Assembly (NCBI RefSeq): GCF_002834225.1 | Contig: NZ_NNSR01000056.1 | Coordinates: forward strand, 1 to 64,000 | DNA: 64,000 nt | Source of the DNA: Ruminococcus bromii | GTDB taxonomy: Bacteria > Bacillota > Clostridia > Oscillospirales > Acutalibacteraceae | Reading direction: 5' to 3' | Shown: positions 52,345 through 61,510 of the stretch, piece by piece | Layout: each line of letters opens with the position of its first letter | Numbering within the stretch: position 1 is the stretch's first letter | Made by a program: the position numbers and the translations under genes | Notes under the pieces: model-generated | Seen by the model: the letters and a program-made list of their open reading frames with translations, nothing else | Told to the model about the DNA's origin: nothing | Databases searched by the model: none

Positions 52345-53256
52345 ATGAGTAACATAATCGAAGTTAAAAATCTTGTAAAGAATTATAAAGATGTTCACGC
52401 AGTAAATGATATATCATTCACGGTTGAAGAAGGTTCGTTTTTCGCATTTCTCGGAATTAACGGTGCAGGCAAATCAACCACAATCAACATTCTTTGTACG
52501 GTGCTTGAAAAAACATCGGGCAATGTTAAAATCGGCGGATATGACCTTGACAAAGAAAAGAACAAAATCAAGGAGCTTATCGGAATTGTTTTTCAGGGTT
52601 CTGTACTTGACAAACAGCTTACCGTTAAAGAAAATCTTGAATCGAGAGCGTCATATTACGGACTCAACAAAAAAGAAATCGCCAAAAGAATTGAGAGCCT
52701 TACACAAACCTTTGACCTTTCGGAAATTCTCAAAAGAAAATACGGCACATTGAGCGGCGGTCAGCGCAGACGGGTTGACATTGCAAGGGCGCTTATTAAC
52801 CGACCGAAGCTCCTGTTCCTTGACGAACCGACAACGGGACTTGACCCGAAAACAAGGCTGCAGGTGTGGGAAATCATCCACAATCTTCGCAAAGAAACAG
52901 GACTTACGGTATTCCTCACAACCCACTATATGGAAGAAACAGTTGACTGCGACAATGTGGTGATTATTGATTCGGGCAAAATTGTTGCCAACGATTCTCC
53001 TCACAATCTCAAAAAAGATTATTCGTCAAACAGCCTTGTTTGGTACACGGAAGAAAATTCTGAAAACGATAATCTTCTCAAGGCCGATAATCTCGACTTT
53101 GAAAGAGTCGGAGATGCGTATAAAATCAAAATTAAGGACAGCAGACAGGCTCTTGAAATCACGAACAAACATACTGAAATTGTCGATTTTGAGATTATCA
53201 AAGGCAATATGGACGATGTGTTTCTGACCGTAACGGGTAAAAGGCTGGGTGACTGA
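52345..53256 (+). CDS. ABC transporter ATP-binding protein
   Basis: 303 residues. Walker A is GINGAGKST (near 37), signature LSGGQRRRVDIA, Walker B LLFLDEPTTGLD and the switch His in LTTHYMEE. The C-terminal extension is typical of drug/antibiotic (DrrA-type) exporters. GGAGGGG precedes the ATG. The LytTR regulator upstream probably controls it. The substrate is unknown. Confidence 0.95.
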   Translation: MSNIIEVKNLVKNYKDVHAVNDISFTVEEGSFFAFLGINGAGKSTTINILCTVLEKTSGNVKIGGYDLDKEKNKIKELIGIVFQGSVLDKQLTVKENLESRASYYGLNKKEIAKRIESLTQTFDLSEILKRKYGTLSGGQRRRVDIARALINRPKLLFLDEPTTGLDPKTRLQVWEIIHNLRKETGLTVFLTTHYMEETVDCDNVVIIDSGKIVANDSPHNLKKDYSSNSLVWYTEENSENDNLLKADNLDFERVGDAYKIKIKDSRQALEITNKHTEIVDFEIIKGNMDDVFLTVTGKRLGD

Positions 53257-53257
53257 T

Positions 53258-54190
53258 ATGAAATTTCAAAGAACACTTTGCTCATACAAGGGTATGACAA
53301 AACGAAATATAAAGGTATATTTAAAGGACAAAACCGCAATTATCTTCTCAATGATGACGCAGATTATCATACTCGGATTGTATCTTTTGTTTCTCAAGCA
53401 AAATTATGTTGATTCAATGACTTCAATGCTTGACGGCTTCAACATCAAAACAGAGGACAATCTGATTAACGCACTTGTAAATTCATGGCTTGTATCGGGC
53501 GTTATCGGAACATCTGTTGTAACGGTTGCAATGAACTCGCTTTCGGTAATGATTTCCGACAAGCAGAACAAGATTGACTACGACTACAACGCTTCTTCCG
53601 TAAAGGGCAGTACGGTTGTTCTCTCCTACTTTTCGGGTGCGGTTATAAACACAATTGTAATCAGCGCAATTTTGCTGACGGCAGGCATCGCATTTTCGTG
53701 CATATCGGGTTCAAGCTTTCCCGAATTTACAGAGCTTTTAAAATTATACGGACTTGTGATTTTAGGCTCTGTTTCGGCTGTACTTATTCTTATGTTTGTT
53801 GCGTCATTCTTCAAAAAGAATTCAACCTATGCCGCATTCAACACACTTATTTCGGTTGCAATCGGTTTTGTAATCGGCGCATACATTCCCGTCAGCCAGT
53901 TTTCGGACGGAGTTCAGACATTTGTAAATCTTATCCCCGGCTCACACATTGCGGCTATGATAAGAAATGTGCTTGTCAGCCCGTGCATTAACGATATTTC
54001 GACCTCACTCGCAGGAGCAGACCACGGAATGTTTGCCGCAGAGGCAGAAAAAGCGTTTGCAACCAACCTCAACCTTTTCGGAAACGAAGTGGATTTCACA
54101 TTTATGATGATGTACTCAATCGGTGCAATCTTAATTTTCCTTGTCCTCAACCTTGTATCATTCAGATTCAGTTCAAAACGCAAGGACTGA
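53258..54190 (+). CDS. ABC transporter permease (ABC-2 type)
   Basis: 310 residues with six membrane helices and an ABC-2 layout: a short N-terminal MKFQRTLCSYKGMTKRNIKVYLKD and the later IPVSQFSDGVQTFVNLIPGSHI loop. The ATG follows the ATPase stop by one base, so both are made together as one exporter. Confidence 0.92.
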   Translation: MKFQRTLCSYKGMTKRNIKVYLKDKTAIIFSMMTQIIILGLYLLFLKQNYVDSMTSMLDGFNIKTEDNLINALVNSWLVSGVIGTSVVTVAMNSLSVMISDKQNKIDYDYNASSVKGSTVVLSYFSGAVINTIVISAILLTAGIAFSCISGSSFPEFTELLKLYGLVILGSVSAVLILMFVASFFKKNSTYAAFNTLISVAIGFVIGAYIPVSQFSDGVQTFVNLIPGSHIAAMIRNVLVSPCINDISTSLAGADHGMFAAEAEKAFATNLNLFGNEVDFTFMMMYSIGAILIFLVLNLVSFRFSSKRKD

Positions 54191-54205
54191 TTTATGGCAG
54201 ATAAA

Positions 54206-54235
54206 AAAGCCGACACTCCGAAAAGTGTCGGCTTT
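54206..54235. terminator. Bidirectional terminator after the ABC exporter
   Basis: aaagccgacact and agtgtcggcttt with a 6-base loop and T-runs on both sides. Confidence 0.88.
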
Positions 54236-54245
54236 TTATATATAA

Positions 54246-55358
54246 TCACTTCCAAACTTCTTCTGCAATTTCTTTTACAAGAGCAAGCTTTGCCCACTGC
54301 TCTTCCTCGGTAAGCTTATTACCGATTTCGCATGATGCAAAACCGCACTGCGGACTGAGATACAATCTGTCAAGCGGAATATACTTTGCCGCCTCATGAA
54401 TACGATTGATTACAGTCTGCTTATCCTCAAGAACAGGTGACTTTGTTGTGATAAGACCGAGAACAACCTTTTTGTCACCGCTCACATATTTTAACGGTTC
54501 AAAACCGCCTGAACGCTCATCGTCAAACTCAAGATAATAAGCGTTGACATTTTCTTCACCGAAAAGTTTCTCTGCAACAGGATCATATGCACCGCTGCTG
54601 AAGTATGCAGAATGATAGTTACCTCTGCAAACATGAGTATTGATTACGAGGTCATCGGGCTTACCCTCAATTGCAAGGTTGTTTACCTTGAGAAGTTTCT
54701 CACTGATACTCTTAAAATCTGCATCCTCGCCATAGCGGTTTACGCTACCCTCCGCAACAAGAACGCCCCATGTGCAGTCGTCAAACTGGATATTTCTGCA
54801 ACCTGCATCGTAAAGATCTTTGATTACCTTTTTGTATCCGTTTGCAATATCGTTGATAAGTTCTTCATCTGTCGAATAGAACTTCCTTGTCGTTTCAATA
54901 TTTGCAGGAATGATGAACTGCTGGAAAAACTGTGCGGGAGCAGGAATTGTCTGCTTTGCTACTGTGTTTTCATCCTCAAGAGCCTTTACAAATTTGTAAT
55001 GTTCAACAAACGGATGACTGTCAACCGAGATTTCGCCGGAAAGCCATGTATCGTCAATCAAAGCCTGTTCGCCGTGGAATGCAACACCGTTTTCGGTTTT
55101 TTTGTGTTCAACTCCGTTAAATCCCCACATGAAGTCAAGATGCCATGTTGCTCTGCGGAATTCACCGTCGGTAATCGCTTTTATACCGGCTTTTTTCTGT
55201 TTTGCAACAAGGTCAAGAATAGCCTTGTCCTCAACTGCGGTAAGCTCTTCTTTTGTGATTTTACCGTTTTCAAAATCAAGTCTTGCTTTTTTAAGATAAT
55301 CGGGTCTTAAAAAGCTGCCTACTGTTTCAAATCTAAATGGTGTGTGCTGTTTACTCAT
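54246..55358 (-). CDS. MetE C-terminal-like methyltransferase (YxjG/YxjH family)
   Basis: 370 residues corresponding to the catalytic half of cobalamin-independent methionine synthase: TVGSFLRPDYL, DGEFRRATWHLDF, FDDCTWG, NTHVCRGNY (zinc His and Cys) and SPQCGFAS (last zinc Cys). Short MetE homologues of the YxjG type lack the folate-binding half. The methyl donor here is unknown. No SAM riboswitch or T-box is visible upstream. It follows the LysR gene by 100 bases. Confidence 0.9.
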   Translation of the reverse strand: MSKQHTPFRFETVGSFLRPDYLKKARLDFENGKITKEELTAVEDKAILDLVAKQKKAGIKAITDGEFRRATWHLDFMWGFNGVEHKKTENGVAFHGEQALIDDTWLSGEISVDSHPFVEHYKFVKALEDENTVAKQTIPAPAQFFQQFIIPANIETTRKFYSTDEELINDIANGYKKVIKDLYDAGCRNIQFDDCTWGVLVAEGSVNRYGEDADFKSISEKLLKVNNLAIEGKPDDLVINTHVCRGNYHSAYFSSGAYDPVAEKLFGEENVNAYYLEFDDERSGGFEPLKYVSGDKKVVLGLITTKSPVLEDKQTVINRIHEAAKYIPLDRLYLSPQCGFASCEIGNKLTEEEQWAKLALVKEIAEEVWK

Positions 55359-55458
55359 CTTAAATACCTCCGTGGAAATTTGATGAGTTAATTATATTAT
55401 GAATTCACAGACTTGTAAAATACTTGTTATCAGCCGTTTGCTATTAGTTTTTCTTATA

Positions 55459-56355
55459 TCAAATATGTTTCTTTAAAGCCTCAATATATGCCTCGGCAAG
55501 GTTACTGTGTAAAATCTTTTTATTTTCGATATAACCGATTTTCATATTGCCCTCTTCATCAAGGGGGATTGCGGTTATATTATCACCGTTAAGCTCATTG
55601 TCGATTACACCGCTGCAAACTGTGTAGCCATTGAGTCCGATTAAAAGGTTGAACAGGGTTGCTCTGTCTGTCACTCTGATATTTTTTGTACGCCCGACCA
55701 TGCTGAAAATTTCTTCCGAATAATAAAAAGAATTATGCTCCCCCTGTTCAAACGAGAGATACGGATAATCGGCAAGCTCCTCCATTGTAACGGATTTTTT
55801 GTCTGCAAGCGGATGGTCGGTTGATACAAACACATGAGGCTTTGCCGTAAAAAGCTCGGTGAATGTCAGCGACTTTGATTTTATAATTTTCATCAGCGCA
55901 TCTTTGTTAAAGCTGTTGAGATAAAGAATTCCGATTTCGCTTTTCATCTTTGCAACATCGTCAATAATTTCGTAGGTTTCGGTTTCACGAAGTGAAAAAT
56001 CGTACTCCTCGCCTGCAAACCGTCGGATAAGATCAACAAATGCATTGACTGCAAACGAGTAGTGCTGGGTTGAAACGCAGAACTGTTGCTTTATCTTTGT
56101 TCCCGACTTATACACTCCCTCAAGCAGGCTTGCCTGTTCAAGAACCTGTCGTGCATAGCCGAGAAATCTTTCACCCTCGTTTGAAGTTACAACGCCCTTG
56201 TTTGTGCGTGTAAAAATCTTTATGCCCATTTCCGTTTCCAACTCACGGATTGACGTTGTAAGTCCCGGCTGAGAAATAAAAAGTTCTTTTGACGCTTCAC
56301 TCATTGAGCCTGTGCGGGCAACGGTGACAACATATTTCAACTGTTGCAAAGTCAA
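55459..56355 (-). CDS. LysR-family transcriptional regulator
   Basis: 298 residues. The winged HTH is MTLQQLKYVVTVARTGSMSEASKELFISQPGLTTSIRELE, and the rest is a LysR substrate-binding domain. The regulated genes cannot be told, but the neighbours (MetE-like methyltransferase, two nitroreductases) are candidates. It lies on the same strand as its neighbours rather than divergent. Confidence 0.95.
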   Translation of the reverse strand: MTLQQLKYVVTVARTGSMSEASKELFISQPGLTTSIRELETEMGIKIFTRTNKGVVTSNEGERFLGYARQVLEQASLLEGVYKSGTKIKQQFCVSTQHYSFAVNAFVDLIRRFAGEEYDFSLRETETYEIIDDVAKMKSEIGILYLNSFNKDALMKIIKSKSLTFTELFTAKPHVFVSTDHPLADKKSVTMEELADYPYLSFEQGEHNSFYYSEEIFSMVGRTKNIRVTDRATLFNLLIGLNGYTVCSGVIDNELNGDNITAIPLDEEGNMKIGYIENKKILHSNLAEAYIEALKKHI

Positions 56356-56386
56356 CCTTGTTCAATCCTTTCAAAAACAAATTCCC

Positions 56387-56908
56387 TCATTCAACATAAA
56401 AAACACGGTTTTCTCTTCTCGGTGAAGTTTTGGGATATTCACCGTTCACATAACCGATAACGCAGTGACCGATACCCTCATAGTCACCCTCAATACCGAG
56501 TGATTTGAGAATTTCTTTGCCCTCTTTGCTTTCAAATTCTTCCTTTGCACGGTGAATCCAACAGCTTCCGAGTCCCTCATCATGGGCGGCAAGCATAAGA
56601 TTTTCCATTACAAGAGTACCGTCATACAAATATGTAGGAGCAGCTTTGTCGGCAAGCACAATCAGCACAACGGGAGCGTTATAGAACGGATCAACATCTT
56701 TTCCCATAATTTCGGCATTCATTCTTGAAAGCCTGTCACGCATTTCTTTGTTTGTAACGGCAACGATAATAACCGGCTGTCTGTTCATTCCTGACGGTGC
56801 ATACAGACCTGCGGAAATGATTTCGTCAATAACTTCCTTTGGCGGCATTTCAGACTTAAAGCTGCGAACGCTTCTTCTTGATTTCATTTTTTCGATAAAT
56901 TCACTCAT
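56387..56908 (-). CDS. Nitroreductase family protein
   Basis: 173 residues from the ATG with AGAGGG upstream; 15 codons upstream are open. FMN-binding residues of the family appear as KSRRSVRSF and GLYAPSGMNRQPVIIV, with GSCWIHRAKEEF later. These enzymes reduce nitro or quinone compounds with NAD(P)H. It lies 13 bases after the second nitroreductase gene and is diverged from it. Confidence 0.92.
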   Translation of the reverse strand: MSEFIEKMKSRRSVRSFKSEMPPKEVIDEIISAGLYAPSGMNRQPVIIVAVTNKEMRDRLSRMNAEIMGKDVDPFYNAPVVLIVLADKAAPTYLYDGTLVMENLMLAAHDEGLGSCWIHRAKEEFESKEGKEILKSLGIEGDYEGIGHCVIGYVNGEYPKTSPRRENRVFYVE

Positions 56909-56921
56909 TATGTAAACCCTC

Positions 56922-57461
56922 TCATTCCTCGTAAAATTTTGCAAAATCCTCAAGAGATTTTCTCTTCGGTCTTACGATTTCGGAATCAGTGTAACCAACT
57001 GCGATAACGCTGACAACAGCCTCTGTTTCGGGAATGTCAAATTCTTTTCTGAGCTTTTCACCGTCACGGATACCCATAACAAGGGTTGAAATGCCAAGTT
57101 CGGTTGCCTTTAGCAAAAGTGCCATATTGTTAAGGCCGAGATCGTAATATCCCCAGCCGTTGCCGATTTCAGTCACGGCAGTACCGTCTTTGTCAAAACC
57201 CGAACGGTTGAGAACAACGGTTGTCACGATATATGCGGACGCATTTTCTGAATTTTTTCTGTTAAATTCAGGGAGTGCCTCTCTTACGGCATTCTTACTT
57301 TTCTCGCCTGTTGCAACATAAAAGCGCGGCGTCTGCGAGTTCTTCCACGAAGGAGCAAGATTTGCCGCCGACAGCATTTCATCAAGCAAGCTTTTGTCAA
57401 CTTTTTTATCTATATAATGTCTTGTGCTTTTTCTGTTATTTAAAGCCTCGGATAATTCCAT
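56922..57461 (-). CDS. Nitroreductase family protein
   Basis: 179 residues from the ATG with GGAGG upstream; 13 more codons are open. NNRKSTRHYIDKKVDK and NLAPSWKNSQTPRFYV are the FMN-binding motifs, and GISTLVMGIRDGEKL is in the usual place. It is followed closely by a second nitroreductase. The two are diverged paralogues in one operon. Confidence 0.92.
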   Translation of the reverse strand: MELSEALNNRKSTRHYIDKKVDKSLLDEMLSAANLAPSWKNSQTPRFYVATGEKSKNAVREALPEFNRKNSENASAYIVTTVVLNRSGFDKDGTAVTEIGNGWGYYDLGLNNMALLLKATELGISTLVMGIRDGEKLRKEFDIPETEAVVSVIAVGYTDSEIVRPKRKSLEDFAKFYEE

Positions 57462-57522
57462 AATCAAACCTCCAAAATTTTTATACCTATATTGTACCAA
57501 TGGAGTGGGAATTAATCAAGGG

Positions 57523-58449
57523 TTAAAGCAGAATATAGAACAAAATCGGTATAGTAAAAACTGCCGTAAGCTGTGACACAAGCGCCATACTTGCACCATC
57601 ATCGGGACTTTTTCCGTAGGCCGATGGAATGATTACCGTGTTAAGCCCGAGCGGCATTGCGTTTGCGCAAAGCGTTGCAACAACTGCCTCCTGAGGTGCG
57701 TTAAAAAGCTTTAACACAAGCACCGAAACCGTTGGCAGAAACACAAGGCGGATTCCTGCAACAACATAGGTCTGCCATTTGCCGAAAAGATTTGCAAGAC
57801 TGTAGCCGCCTATTACAAAACCTGTCAGAATCATTGCAATGGGCGACATACAGGCGGCGGTTGAATTGATTATTGTTGTAACAAGTCTGAATTTCGGAAT
57901 CGGCAATAAACCGAGAATTGCTCCGATAAAAATTGAAACAAAAATCGGATTGACAAAATTTTTCATTGAAAATTTGCCGTGTCCGTTCGGCACAAGCCAC
58001 GCAATTCCTATTGAATAAGTAAACAAATTGAGCGGTAAAGTGAACATAAGATAGTCGAAAAGCTCCATACTTTCGGTGCCGTATATTCCCGACACCATTG
58101 CAGTTCCGACAAATCCGAAATTTGAAACGGAAATTGAATAGCGGTACACCTTTTTCAGATATTCCGTTTTGCCGAGATACCTTGAAACGGCAAATCCCGT
58201 TGCAATGCAAAACAGCAGAACACCCGTGCTGTAGGCAATGAACACCCATTTTTCGCTTATGTTTTTTACCGTACAATTGGTGCGGAAGGTGTTGATTACA
58301 ACGGCAGGCATAAGGATTCTGTTCTCAAGCTTTGAAAAAATTTCGGCTGAATTTTCCGGCAGAAATCCGCCCTGTCGGATTATAAAACCGATAAATATAA
58401 ACGAAAACAAAACCGCAATTTGAAAAATCACCGATGAAAAAATCCCCAC
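57523..58449 (-). CDS. AEC-family transporter (auxin efflux carrier type)
   Basis: 308 residues from a GTG after AAGGGGGCGG; the frame is open 21 codons further, but that part overlaps the DUF1540 terminator. About ten membrane helices are visible, with motif SNFGFVGTAMVSG in helix 4 and CANAMPLGLNTVIIPSAYG near the end. AEC carriers export organic anions or malate-like compounds, and the substrate is unknown. It precedes the nitroreductase genes by about 60 bases. Confidence 0.88.
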   Translation of the reverse strand: MGIFSSVIFQIAVLFSFIFIGFIIRQGGFLPENSAEIFSKLENRILMPAVVINTFRTNCTVKNISEKWVFIAYSTGVLLFCIATGFAVSRYLGKTEYLKKVYRYSISVSNFGFVGTAMVSGIYGTESMELFDYLMFTLPLNLFTYSIGIAWLVPNGHGKFSMKNFVNPIFVSIFIGAILGLLPIPKFRLVTTIINSTAACMSPIAMILTGFVIGGYSLANLFGKWQTYVVAGIRLVFLPTVSVLVLKLFNAPQEAVVATLCANAMPLGLNTVIIPSAYGKSPDDGASMALVSQLTAVFTIPILFYILL

Positions 58450-58474
58450 AAATCCGCCCCCTTTTAAAGTCAAA

Positions 58475-58503
58475 ACACCCCCAGTCCGAGCGGCTGAGGG
58501 TGT
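58475..58503 (-). terminator. Terminator of the DUF1540 gene
   Basis: On the minus strand acaccc and gggtgt close a hairpin with inner CAG/CTG pairs, followed by TTTTG. Confidence 0.75.
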
Positions 58504-58518
58504 AAGCTTCAAATCAAA

Positions 58519-58701
58519 TTACTTGCAGCTGCACTTTGCTTCAAAGCTCTGGCAGTCCGTACACTGACAAACAGTCGGATTTGCCTCATGAGTGCCGACC
58601 TTGATTGCCTCAAGCGAACAGTAGTCCTTTGTGCTGTTGTGATGCTTACAGTTTGTTACCGAGCACATAATGCTCTGATTACAATATGCATTGTTTTCCA
58701 T
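58519..58701 (-). CDS. DUF1540-domain protein
   Basis: 60 residues with a cysteine-rich pattern (CSVTNCKHH, YCSLEAIKVG, CQCTDCQSF, CSC) typical of DUF1540, a small metal-binding family of spore-forming Firmicutes. The ATG after AGGAG is chosen; two more in-frame ATG codons lie upstream. Function is unknown. Confidence 0.88.
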   Translation of the reverse strand: MENNAYCNQSIMCSVTNCKHHNSTKDYCSLEAIKVGTHEANPTVCQCTDCQSFEAKCSCK

Positions 58702-58821
58702 AGTATTCATTCTCCTCATTCATTTTTGCGGATTAGCCGCTTTTTATATTGTTTCTGCATTTTGCGGATTTATACCGCACACTTTGAAACATCTGCAATA
58801 AAATGTACTGAGGTGAATTAC

Positions 58822-59154
58822 ATGAATGTTGTATCGGCTGTTTTTCTTATTGTTTTTGCCGTAATCGGAATTTGTGCATTTGTCCGTGAATTTACAATTT
58901 TTCTCTTTCGCAGCAGAAAAAATAATACCGTTATGTTTGTTGCTCCCATCAGCGGAAAATGTGAAAATGCCGAATATATTTTGCGAAGTGCTGCCGCAAG
59001 GGTAAAATGGATAAGCAGAGGAAGAAACGACTGTGTAATTTGCCTTGACTGCGGTATGGACGGTGAAACAAAAAGGATTTGCCAAAAAATATGCAGTGAC
59101 TACGGCTTTGCAAAGCTTTTGACAAAACAGGAATTTTTTGAAATGATAAAGTGA
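58822..59154 (+). CDS. Small membrane protein, unknown function
   Basis: 110 residues from an ATG with GAGGTG 7 bases upstream. One N-terminal membrane helix (VVSAVFLIVFAVIGICAFV), then a soluble domain with VMFVAPISGKCENAEYILRSAAARVKW and VICLDCGMDGETKRIC. I recognise no family. It may be a clostridial orphan. It ends at a clear terminator. Confidence 0.68.
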   Translation: MNVVSAVFLIVFAVIGICAFVREFTIFLFRSRKNNTVMFVAPISGKCENAEYILRSAAARVKWISRGRNDCVICLDCGMDGETKRICQKICSDYGFAKLLTKQEFFEMIK

Positions 59155-59178
59155 AAATTCAAACGAAATTCAAACAAA

Positions 59179-59210
59179 AAAGCTGCCGCGGAAAACTCTG
59201 TGGCAGCTTT
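59179..59210 (+). terminator. Terminator of the small membrane protein gene
   Basis: aaagctgccgcg and tgtggcagcttt form a 12-base stem with a G-U pair and a mismatch. The tail (gatttgtt) is only moderately T-rich. Confidence 0.6.
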
Positions 59211-59226
59211 GATTTGTTATAATATT

Positions 59227-59339
59227 TCAGAAAAATTTCGTTGTCTGCAGGCTCTCCTCGGTAATTTCAGCGGGCTTACAGTCGCCGTTATAATTTTCAA
59301 AAAGTTCAACAGTGGTTTTGCATAAATTTGCACTGCATC
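59227..59339 (-). pseudogene. 3' remnant of an unidentified gene
   Basis: On the minus strand a protein-like frame runs from the stop of the neighbouring gene to TGA at 59227, ending CKTTVELFENYNGD...ITEESLQTTKFF. It has no start codon or ribosome site. The amino-acid composition looks like a real protein end. The gene was probably cut when the three AT-rich genes arrived (inference). Confidence 0.4.
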
Positions 59340-60065
59340 TTAGTTAGGTTTTAAAACATCCGAGTCATCTCTCACCCATTTTATCCATTTTACAAGGTAA
59401 AAAACAAATCTAAATAAATATGCACCAAACAACAAACTGCTGAAAATTATATCAAATTTGTAATCATGCCTTGCATACACAAAACTGACAGATTCAGGAT
59501 CTATTATATACTGTACATCCAAGCACATCTCCGAAACAGCAAAATAGATATTTATAGCATACTTTGTCAGCAACAAAAGCAACTGAACAAGGCAATATCT
59601 TATCTTCTGTTTTCTGCTTACAAAATCATAACTTTCAACCGCAACACTTTTCACATGAGCATTTTTAGTAATATGAATATCTTTCACAACTTCTTTAGCA
59701 TCAAAGAAGTTGTATCTGATATAATTTCCTACAGAAAAACTTATTTTACTATTTGACCTTATATCAATTTCAATTTTCTTAATAAAAAAGTTTGTTTTAT
59801 TATTCCAACTGAGTATATGATTTAGAATGCCTCTGTTTTTATACCCTTGAAACAATGTAGGTCTAAAACTGAATGACATTGATTTTAAAGTGCTTTCAAG
59901 ATTATAATCTTTCATTTTAGTTCCGATTACAATCATTGTATGCTTACCCTGCGGCAGTTCAATATTAAAGCTCGGATTATCTTTACTAAGGCAATACGAC
60001 TTATTATTTATATAAATATGTAAATACCAACGAAGATTTTCTCCGACTACTTCTAAATTCACCAT
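59340..60065 (-). CDS. Membrane protein, unknown function
   Basis: 241 residues. The first 150 form a soluble beta-rich region (WYLHIYINNKSYCLS, PQGKHTMIVIG). Two hydrophobic stretches follow (about 155-175 and 208-226). No family recognised. The only ribosome site (AGGTGA) serves a four-codon open frame (ATG at 60077) whose TAA directly abuts this start, so reinitiation may be used. It is the last of three co-oriented genes. Confidence 0.6.
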   Translation of the reverse strand: MVNLEVVGENLRWYLHIYINNKSYCLSKDNPSFNIELPQGKHTMIVIGTKMKDYNLESTLKSMSFSFRPTLFQGYKNRGILNHILSWNNKTNFFIKKIEIDIRSNSKISFSVGNYIRYNFFDAKEVVKDIHITKNAHVKSVAVESYDFVSRKQKIRYCLVQLLLLLTKYAINIYFAVSEMCLDVQYIIDPESVSFVYARHDYKFDIIFSSLLFGAYLFRFVFYLVKWIKWVRDDSDVLKPN

Positions 60066-60100
60066 TTAGTCATCCATAAAAATTCACCTGCGATTATAAA

Positions 60101-60637
60101 TCAATCGTCTTCACTAATCTGATACAAAAACACAAATTCTGTCTTGTTGCCGTTTTGGTCGGTATATGACAATTCTTTGCTGAGACAATCAGGTTTATTT
60201 TCAAGCTTGTCATAGTTATCCTTCATAACCACTTCATAATTAACCTTAGCGTCAGAAAATTCGATATAATTATCAAGTTCAATCTTGCTTTGCGGATTTT
60301 TTCTGCTCTGACAGTTGAGTAATGCAGTATCTCCAAGGTCGTAGTATTTGTTATCTTCAACTGACATTCCCTCAACAACAATTGTATCTTCATTGCTATC
60401 ATCAGTATATACAAGCCAAATTGCAGATTTTTCTGTTATGTCAACCGTAGCAATTTCTTCTTTTACATCAAAGCTTGCATCTGCGTGATTATACGCTTCG
60501 AGGGGCGTATCATAATAATTTCCGTTGATAACAGTGTTTCCAATCTGCTGTGTGCCGAACGGTGCAAACAAAAACACACCAATTGCAGCAGCTGCTGTTA
60601 CCGCTATTAAAATAATCTTTTTATTTTTCGGCTGCAT
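60101..60637 (-). CDS. Secreted or membrane-anchored protein, unknown function
   Basis: 178 residues. A basic start and one hydrophobic segment (IILIAVTAAAAIGVFLFAPF, residues 8-27) suggest a membrane anchor with the rest outside. The outer part is acidic and has no family I know. AAAGGT precedes the ATG by about 10 bases. It is the middle of three AT-rich genes. Confidence 0.62.
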   Translation of the reverse strand: MQPKNKKIILIAVTAAAAIGVFLFAPFGTQQIGNTVINGNYYDTPLEAYNHADASFDVKEEIATVDITEKSAIWLVYTDDSNEDTIVVEGMSVEDNKYYDLGDTALLNCQSRKNPQSKIELDNYIEFSDAKVNYEVVMKDNYDKLENKPDCLSKELSYTDQNGNKTEFVFLYQISEDD

Positions 60638-60655
60638 ATAAATCTACCTTTACAT

Positions 60656-61477
60656 TTAAAATAAAAATACAAACAGACCTGACAAAAGGTATGCAATTAA
60701 CGATATTCCTTCACATTTTACATATTTTGAAATTTTTTCGACTTTTTCTGTTCTTTCATCAAAGAAATCGTATTTTGACAAAAGTTTTCTGTAATCCGAA
60801 AAAGAAGTGACAAAATATGAAACTGCAATTATCAAGCCGATTGCGTAGAGAATTACTACCCACATCAAGCCCACTATGTCGTAATACTTTGTGAACAGGC
60901 TGATATAAAAGAAACCTGCCTGAAAAACTAAGGCTATTTTTACATTTTTCAAAACACGGTTGCACTCGTACCCGTGATTTTTAAAGTCTTTATCAGATTG
61001 ATAGTAGCTGTCGGGAATCAACTTTGTGTTCACATAAACCCTTCTGCCAAAAACTTTTGCAGTTCCCGACCAAATAACCAACAACAGCATAAGAAAGATT
61101 ATAATAAAATTAAAAAAGAAAAATTTCGGCATCAACATTATCATATCGGTTTCAATAAACAAATCTGACAAATAAACGACTCCGTTTAAAACAAAAATCC
61201 ATTCTGTCATTGTACTTTCATCTTTTAAAAGCGCATATGCCGTAATCGTTGTTAATGCAATCAAAAAAATCAGCAAAATCAAAAACACGACAAGGTCATA
61301 TTGATTTCCTGTTTTAAAATAGTTTGCAAATGAGCCGAATACCGAATTGTATATTGTGGTAAAAAACATTTTCATCTGCAAAGTACACAGGCAATAACCT
61401 ATATTAACAAGCATAAGCACAATAAAAATGCTCTGCAAGGCTACGGTTATAATCCCCACTGTGTTTTTTGACTTCAT
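60656..61477 (-). CDS. Polytopic membrane protein, unknown function
   Basis: 273 residues from the ATG with AGGAG 8 bases upstream. Six or seven hydrophobic segments are visible. It is the first gene of the three-gene unit and has a consensus-like promoter. I recognise no family. The proteins after it may be partners, since the three genes lie within 36 bases of each other. Confidence 0.65.
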   Translation of the reverse strand: MKSKNTVGIITVALQSIFIVLMLVNIGYCLCTLQMKMFFTTIYNSVFGSFANYFKTGNQYDLVVFLILLIFLIALTTITAYALLKDESTMTEWIFVLNGVVYLSDLFIETDMIMLMPKFFFFNFIIIFLMLLLVIWSGTAKVFGRRVYVNTKLIPDSYYQSDKDFKNHGYECNRVLKNVKIALVFQAGFFYISLFTKYYDIVGLMWVVILYAIGLIIAVSYFVTSFSDYRKLLSKYDFFDERTEKVEKISKYVKCEGISLIAYLLSGLFVFLF

Positions 61478-61510
61478 TTTGTTCACTCCTACACAAAATT
61501 GTCTGCCCTT

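Noticed and set aside
55359-55458. SAM riboswitch or T-box before the MetE-like gene
   Set aside because: The 100-base gap shows no typical core or terminator, and the LysR gene lies directly upstream.
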